64,000 nt of DNA from Candidatus Rokuibacteriota bacterium (GTDB lineage Bacteria; Methylomirabilota; Methylomirabilia; Rokubacteriales; CSP1-6). Under the pieces are notes generated by a model, which saw only the letters and a list, made by a program, of their open reading frames with translations, did no database searches and had not been told where the DNA came from. This document shows positions 60,112 through 64,000 of this stretch, in pieces; the first letter of the stretch is position 1; each line of letters begins with the position of its first letter. The DNA is taken from positions 1 to 64,000 of the forward strand of contig QHTB01000132.1 in NCBI GenBank assembly GCA_003220615.1, written 5' to 3'. The translations under genes were made by a program, and so were the position numbers.

Positions 60112-63100
60112 ATGCGCCTCGATTCTATAACCCTGCACGGATTCAAGTCGTTCGGCGAACGCACGGAGCTGAGGATCCTTCCCGGCGTGAGCTGCATCGT
60201 GGGCCCGAACGGCTGCGGCAAGAGCAACATCTCTGACGCCGTTCGCTGGGCACTGGGTGAACAGAGCGCCAAGTTACTCCGTGGCCAGCGCATGGACGAC
60301 GTCATCTTCTACGGCTCGGCGTCCCGCAAGCCCGTCGGCCTGGCCGAAGTCGAGCTGAGGTTCTCCAACGATGGCGTTCTGGCCGTGCCGTGGAGCGAAA
60401 TCGCCGTGGCGCGGCGGCTCTACCGGACGGGTGAGAGCGAGTACCTCCTCAACAAGCAGCCGACCCGGCTGCGCGACATTCTCGACCTCTTCGCCGGGAC
60501 CGGCGCCAACCCGCGTGCGTATTCGGTGATGGACCAGGACAAGCTCAACCATGTCCTGACCGCCAAGCCTCACGAGCGTCGCGTGTTCATCGAGGAAGCG
60601 GCCGGCATCGCACGCTACAAGCAGCAGCGCAGCGAGACGCAGGGAAAGCTCGACGGCGCCCGTGGAAACCTGGTTCGTGTGAAGGACGTGATGGACGAGG
60701 TCAAGCGCCAGCTCGGCTCGCTCGAGCGCCAGGCCAAGCGCGCTCAGCAGTACAAGGCGCTCGAACAGGAGCGCCGAGACGGTGCCCTCGTGCTGGCCGC
60801 CGCCGATTTCGCCGGACTCGTGGCCGAGGCCGACCGCCTGGAACTCGAGATCGCTCAGCACCATGAGCGCGAAGAGGTTCTCCGCACGACGGTGAGCCGG
60901 CTGGCCGGCCATCAGGCCACCCAGCGCGAGGCGATCCAGGTGAGCGATCACCGGCTCTCCGATCTGCGCCAGGGTGTACAGAAAGTCCAGGCGGACCTCG
61001 AGCGACTCCTCGAGCGTCGTGAGCAGATGGGCGTGCAGCTTCGCGAGGCGGCCGAAGAGGTGGTGCGACTCGACGAGGAGATCCGTGTGACGGGCGAGCG
61101 CCTCGACGTCCTCGCCGCCGAGCGCGAGACCACTCGGGGTGCGCTGGGCGAGGCCGAGCGTCTCGTCGCGGAGCGCACGCAGGCCGCTGACCATCTCGCG
61201 GGCCTCGTCGAGAGCCGGCGTAGCGGATTGGCCGAAGAGCGCGATCGACTGGAGGGATTGCGTCTCGAGCAGATTCGTATCGCTGCCGAGCGCACGGATC
61301 TGATGCGCTCGGCCGGTGAGCTCCGCGAGCGCGAGAGCCAGCTCGCGCGCCGAGGCGAGCGCCTGGCCACCGAGTTGCGCGAGGCCGAGACCGAGGCGGA
61401 GCGGATCGTGGCGGCTCGCACCGGGCTCGAGGCCGCGCGTGATCGCGCTCTGGCCGAGCTCGCGGCGCTGATGAGTCAGCGCGAAGAGCTGGCCGTTCAG
61501 CTGGCCGCACGTGAGCGCGGGCTGGCAGACGCCGAGACACGACTGGCCGATGCGCGCTTGACCCTGGCCGCCCGCACCTCTGCCGCGGAGTCGCTACGCG
61601 AGCTCGAACGTGTCCGCGAGGGATATGACAGCGGGGTCCGCGCGATCTTCGAGGCGGCCGAACGCGAAGGCCGTGTCGGCGTCGACGGCGTGGTGGGAAC
61701 GGTCGCTGATCTCCTCGACGTTCCTCCCGACCTCGAGCGGGCTGTGGAGGCGGTGCTGGCCGAGCGCCTGGCTTGGGTCGTGGTCGAGCGCTTCGACCAG
61801 GCCCGCGCCGCCGTCACGTTTCTCCAAGAACGCGGCGCCGGCGCCGCGACGTTCTTGCCCCTCGAGTGCCTGTCGTCAGCCTCCGACCCTTTGCCCGAGG
61901 ACGACGGTGTGCGCTGGATCGCTCGTCGCGTTACGGCGCCTCGCGAGAGCCTCGTCCACTTCCTGCTCGGCCAGGTTGCGATCGTCGATCATCTGGATCA
62001 GGCGGAGACCCTCTGGCGGCGGAACGGTGTCAGCGCGACGTACGTCACGCCGAACGGCGAGGTGCTGGCGCCGACGGGGCGACTGCGCGGCGGTGCGGGG
62101 GGCGGCGAGGCCCGGCACTCGCTGCTGGCCCGCAAACGCCAGCTGCGGGAGCTGGACGAGCAGATCCGCGAACTGACCGAGACGGTGGGGATCACGCAGA
62201 CCACGGTCGCCCAGACCGAAGCTGATGTCGCGGCGCTGCGCGTGCGCATCGCCGAGTGCGAGCAGACAGTCGGCCAGCGCCAGGCCGAGCGCGTCGCCGG
62301 TGAGAAAGATCTGGAACAGGCGATCCGTGAGCACGAACGCGAACACCGGCACGCCGAGACCGTGCGCATCGAAGCCGGCCAGGTGACCCGGGAGTCCGAC
62401 GAGACACGGGCGATGCTGGCCCGACTCGAGCAGCGCGTCGCGGCGGCACGCGAGGCGGAAACCGCGCACGAGAGCACGATTCGCGGAATCCGCGACGCGC
62501 TCGAGAACGCTCAGGCCGAGGAGACCGCGCTGGTGACCCAGCTCACCGCGTGCCGGGTCGAGGTCGGCTCGATCGGTGAGCGCGTCGAGGCCCTCGGGCG
62601 GGAGCTCGTGCGCGCCGACCAGATGGAGGCCGATCTCACCCAGCGCCTCGAGCAGGGGAAGACCCGGCAGCAGCAGCTCGGCGAGCGGCGGGTGTGGTTG
62701 GAGGAGGAGCGGCAGCGCACGGATTCGACAGCGCGCGACGTGGCGATGGACCGCGACCGCGCGGAGGCGGCGGCGCGCCAGGCGGCGGAAGCCCACGAGA
62801 CGCTCCTGGACGGGCTGCGCGGCATCGAGCAGGAGCTGCGCGCGGCCGAGGGCGATCTCCATCGCCTGGTGAGCGCGATGCACGAACTCGAGCTGCAGGC
62901 GACCGAGCGGCGTGTCCGACGCGAGGAGCTGGCGCTCGACGCCCAGCGGACGTACGGCGTGGATGCGGCCGCGCTGCTGGCCCGCCACGATCCCAACCGG
63001 GACCTCGCGACGCTTGGCCAGCGGGTGCGAGAGCTCGCGGAGAAACTGTCCGCCATCGGCCCCGTCAACCTCGTCGCCGACGAGGAGTATCGCGAGCTCG

Positions 63101-63666
63101 ACGAGCGGCTCACGTTTCTGCGCACACAGCACGACGACCTCACCGCGTCGATCAAGGACCTCGAGAAGGCGTTGCGGGGAATGACGCACACCGCGCAGGA
63201 ACGCTTCGTCCAGGCCTTCGAGCAGATCAACCGCGACTTCGCGAAGATCTTCGAGCGGCTGTTCGAAGGCGGCCGCGCGGAGCTGCGGCTCGTGGAGGCC
63301 GAAGAAGGCGGCGATCCCCTCGACACGGGCGTCGACCTGATGGCGCAGCCTCGGGGCAAGCGCCTGCAGTCCGTGACGCTGCTCTCCGGTGGTGAGCGCG
63401 CCCTGACCGGACTGGCCCTCCTGTTCGCGATCTTCTACTTCCGCCCGAGCCCATTCTGCGTGCTCGACGAGGTGGACGCGCCGCTCGACGATGCCAACAT
63501 CCATCGTTTCCTGAGAGTCCTGCGTGAGCTGACCAGCCAGACGCAGTTTCTGGTCATCACTCACAACCGGCGCACGATGGAAGCGGCGGATGTTCTCTAT
63601 GGCGTGACGATGGAGGAGCCCGGCCTTTCGAAGCTCGTCTCGGTCAACCTCAATCCTGATGAATGA
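60112..63666 (+). CDS. smc: Chromosome segregation protein SMC
   Basis: An 1184-residue SMC. The N-terminal Walker A is VGPNGCGKSNISDAVRWALGEQ. Two long coiled coils flank a hinge near residues 510-640. The C-terminal signature is LLSGGERALTGLALLFAIF with Walker B FCVLDEVDAPLDD. It forms the condensin ring with ScpA/ScpB, which are not in the window. A 94-base gap separates it from secA. Confidence 0.96.
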   Translation: MRLDSITLHGFKSFGERTELRILPGVSCIVGPNGCGKSNISDAVRWALGEQSAKLLRGQRMDDVIFYGSASRKPVGLAEVELRFSNDGVLAVPWSEIAVARRLYRTGESEYLLNKQPTRLRDILDLFAGTGANPRAYSVMDQDKLNHVLTAKPHERRVFIEEAAGIARYKQQRSETQGKLDGARGNLVRVKDVMDEVKRQLGSLERQAKRAQQYKALEQERRDGALVLAAADFAGLVAEADRLELEIAQHHEREEVLRTTVSRLAGHQATQREAIQVSDHRLSDLRQGVQKVQADLERLLERREQMGVQLREAAEEVVRLDEEIRVTGERLDVLAAERETTRGALGEAERLVAERTQAADHLAGLVESRRSGLAEERDRLEGLRLEQIRIAAERTDLMRSAGELRERESQLARRGERLATELREAETEAERIVAARTGLEAARDRALAELAALMSQREELAVQLAARERGLADAETRLADARLTLAARTSAAESLRELERVREGYDSGVRAIFEAAEREGRVGVDGVVGTVADLLDVPPDLERAVEAVLAERLAWVVVERFDQARAAVTFLQERGAGAATFLPLECLSSASDPLPEDDGVRWIARRVTAPRESLVHFLLGQVAIVDHLDQAETLWRRNGVSATYVTPNGEVLAPTGRLRGGAGGGEARHSLLARKRQLRELDEQIRELTETVGITQTTVAQTEADVAALRVRIAECEQTVGQRQAERVAGEKDLEQAIREHEREHRHAETVRIEAGQVTRESDETRAMLARLEQRVAAAREAETAHESTIRGIRDALENAQAEETALVTQLTACRVEVGSIGERVEALGRELVRADQMEADLTQRLEQGKTRQQQLGERRVWLEEERQRTDSTARDVAMDRDRAEAAARQAAEAHETLLDGLRGIEQELRAAEGDLHRLVSAMHELELQATERRVRREELALDAQRTYGVDAAALLARHDPNRDLATLGQRVRELAEKLSAIGPVNLVADEEYRELDERLTFLRTQHDDLTASIKDLEKALRGMTHTAQERFVQAFEQINRDFAKIFERLFEGGRAELRLVEAEEGGDPLDTGVDLMAQPRGKRLQSVTLLSGGERALTGLALLFAIFYFRPSPFCVLDEVDAPLDDANIHRFLRVLRELTSQTQFLVITHNRRTMEAADVLYGVTMEEPGLSKLVSVNLNPDE

Positions 63667-63698
63667 GGCGCCACATCTGATAGGCTAGACACACTGAG

Positions 63699-64000
63699 AT
63701 GTCGGGAACGACGTCGCTCGGCACTTATCTGCGTGATTTAAGGGCTCGGCGTGGACTGTCGCTCGACGAGGTCGCGCGTCTGACTCGTGTCGCGTCGCGT
63801 TATATCGAGGCCCTTGAGGCCGATACCTTTGGCGCGCTTCCGGCCCCGGTCTTCACCAGGGGGTACATCCGGGCCTATTGTCAGGCGCTCCACGAACCGG
63901 TCGAGGAGGCCCTGGCTCTCTACCACTCCCAATCGGTACGGACGCCTTCCGTTCCGACGCAACCCGTCAAGGTGGCGGCCCCACCACCGTCGGCGGAGAC
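63699..64000 (+). CDS. RodZ-like helix-turn-helix protein (truncated at window edge)
   Basis: An open frame from ATG 63699 to the window end, about 100 residues. LGTYLRDLRARRGLSLDEVARLTRVASRYIEALEADTFGALPAPVFTRGYIR-type residues form a HTH_25 domain as in the cytoskeletal protein RodZ. Start and frame are clear. A transmembrane segment and periplasmic domain would be expected further on but lie outside the window. Confidence 0.8.
   Translation, partial: MSGTTSLGTYLRDLRARRGLSLDEVARLTRVASRYIEALEADTFGALPAPVFTRGYIRAYCQALHEPVEEALALYHSQSVRTPSVPTQPVKVAAPPPSAE

Overview
The window is about 64 kb of dense, high-GC bacterial chromosome. Genes abut or overlap by 1 to 8 bases and use many GTG/TTG starts. 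No rRNA, phage, insertion sequence or CRISPR array was seen. The mix (two CO-dehydrogenase-type molybdenum hydroxylase operons, coxDE-type maturation genes, a hopanoid-type epimerase, a nickel-pincer lar cluster and two probable selenoproteins) suggests an uncultured soil or subsurface lineage of the Candidatus Rokubacteria / Methylomirabilota kind. That placement is an inference from gene content; there is no marker gene to prove it.

Layout. 0-5.2 kb: edge of a membrane protein, then a threonine-synthase-like enzyme with a sulfur-carrier protein and a NIL-domain protein, an aminotransferase and a glycerate 2-kinase. 5.2-5.6 kb: non-coding DNA with DnaA-box-like 9-mers. 5.6-12.7 kb: rlmN-mtaB-mtnP-PfkB kinase-larE-larB-larC. 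12.7-16.7 kb: FAA hydrolase, a MerB-like protein interrupted by one in-frame TGA, and a divergent aldolase/FAD oxidoreductase pair. 16.8-25.9 kb: a form I cox operon (M-S-L order, AYRCSFR loop) with XdhC-YHS and MobA-like genes, then a form II operon (S-L-M order, AYRGAGR loop). 26-30.7 kb, minus strand: P450, hpnA, MFS exporter, amidohydrolase. 30.7-35.1 kb: asnB and two envelope glycosyltransferases. 35.1-40.3 kb: MobA-like, coxD, coxE, XdhC and molybdopterin-binding genes, which would mature the molybdenum enzymes. 40.3-45.2 kb: a perfect 128-bp tandem duplication, then sufU-sufS-speB-nfeD-slipin. 45.2-50.4 kb: tRNA-Ala, a hairpin-rich stretch, unknown membrane or zinc-ribbon proteins, a HIT protein, a membrane protease-rhodanese and an octapeptide-repeat secreted protein. 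50.4-64 kb: two M16 peptidases, rhomboid, tlyA, nadK, recN, secA, smc and the start of a RodZ-like gene.

Most notable are two genes in which a single in-frame TGA interrupts a conserved domain. In the MerB-like protein it falls at the position of the second catalytic cysteine. In the rhodanese domain it falls in the active-site loop (Cys-Thr-TGA). Each TGA is followed 19 to 21 nt later by a small hairpin that fits the bacterial SECIS rule, so both are read here as likely selenocysteine codons. Other structure includes sigma-54 promoter matches upstream of envelope proteins, -10 hexamers placed 6 to 9 nt before start codons (leaderless mRNA signature), and a dispersed 18-nt motif that supplies the ATG of two genes.
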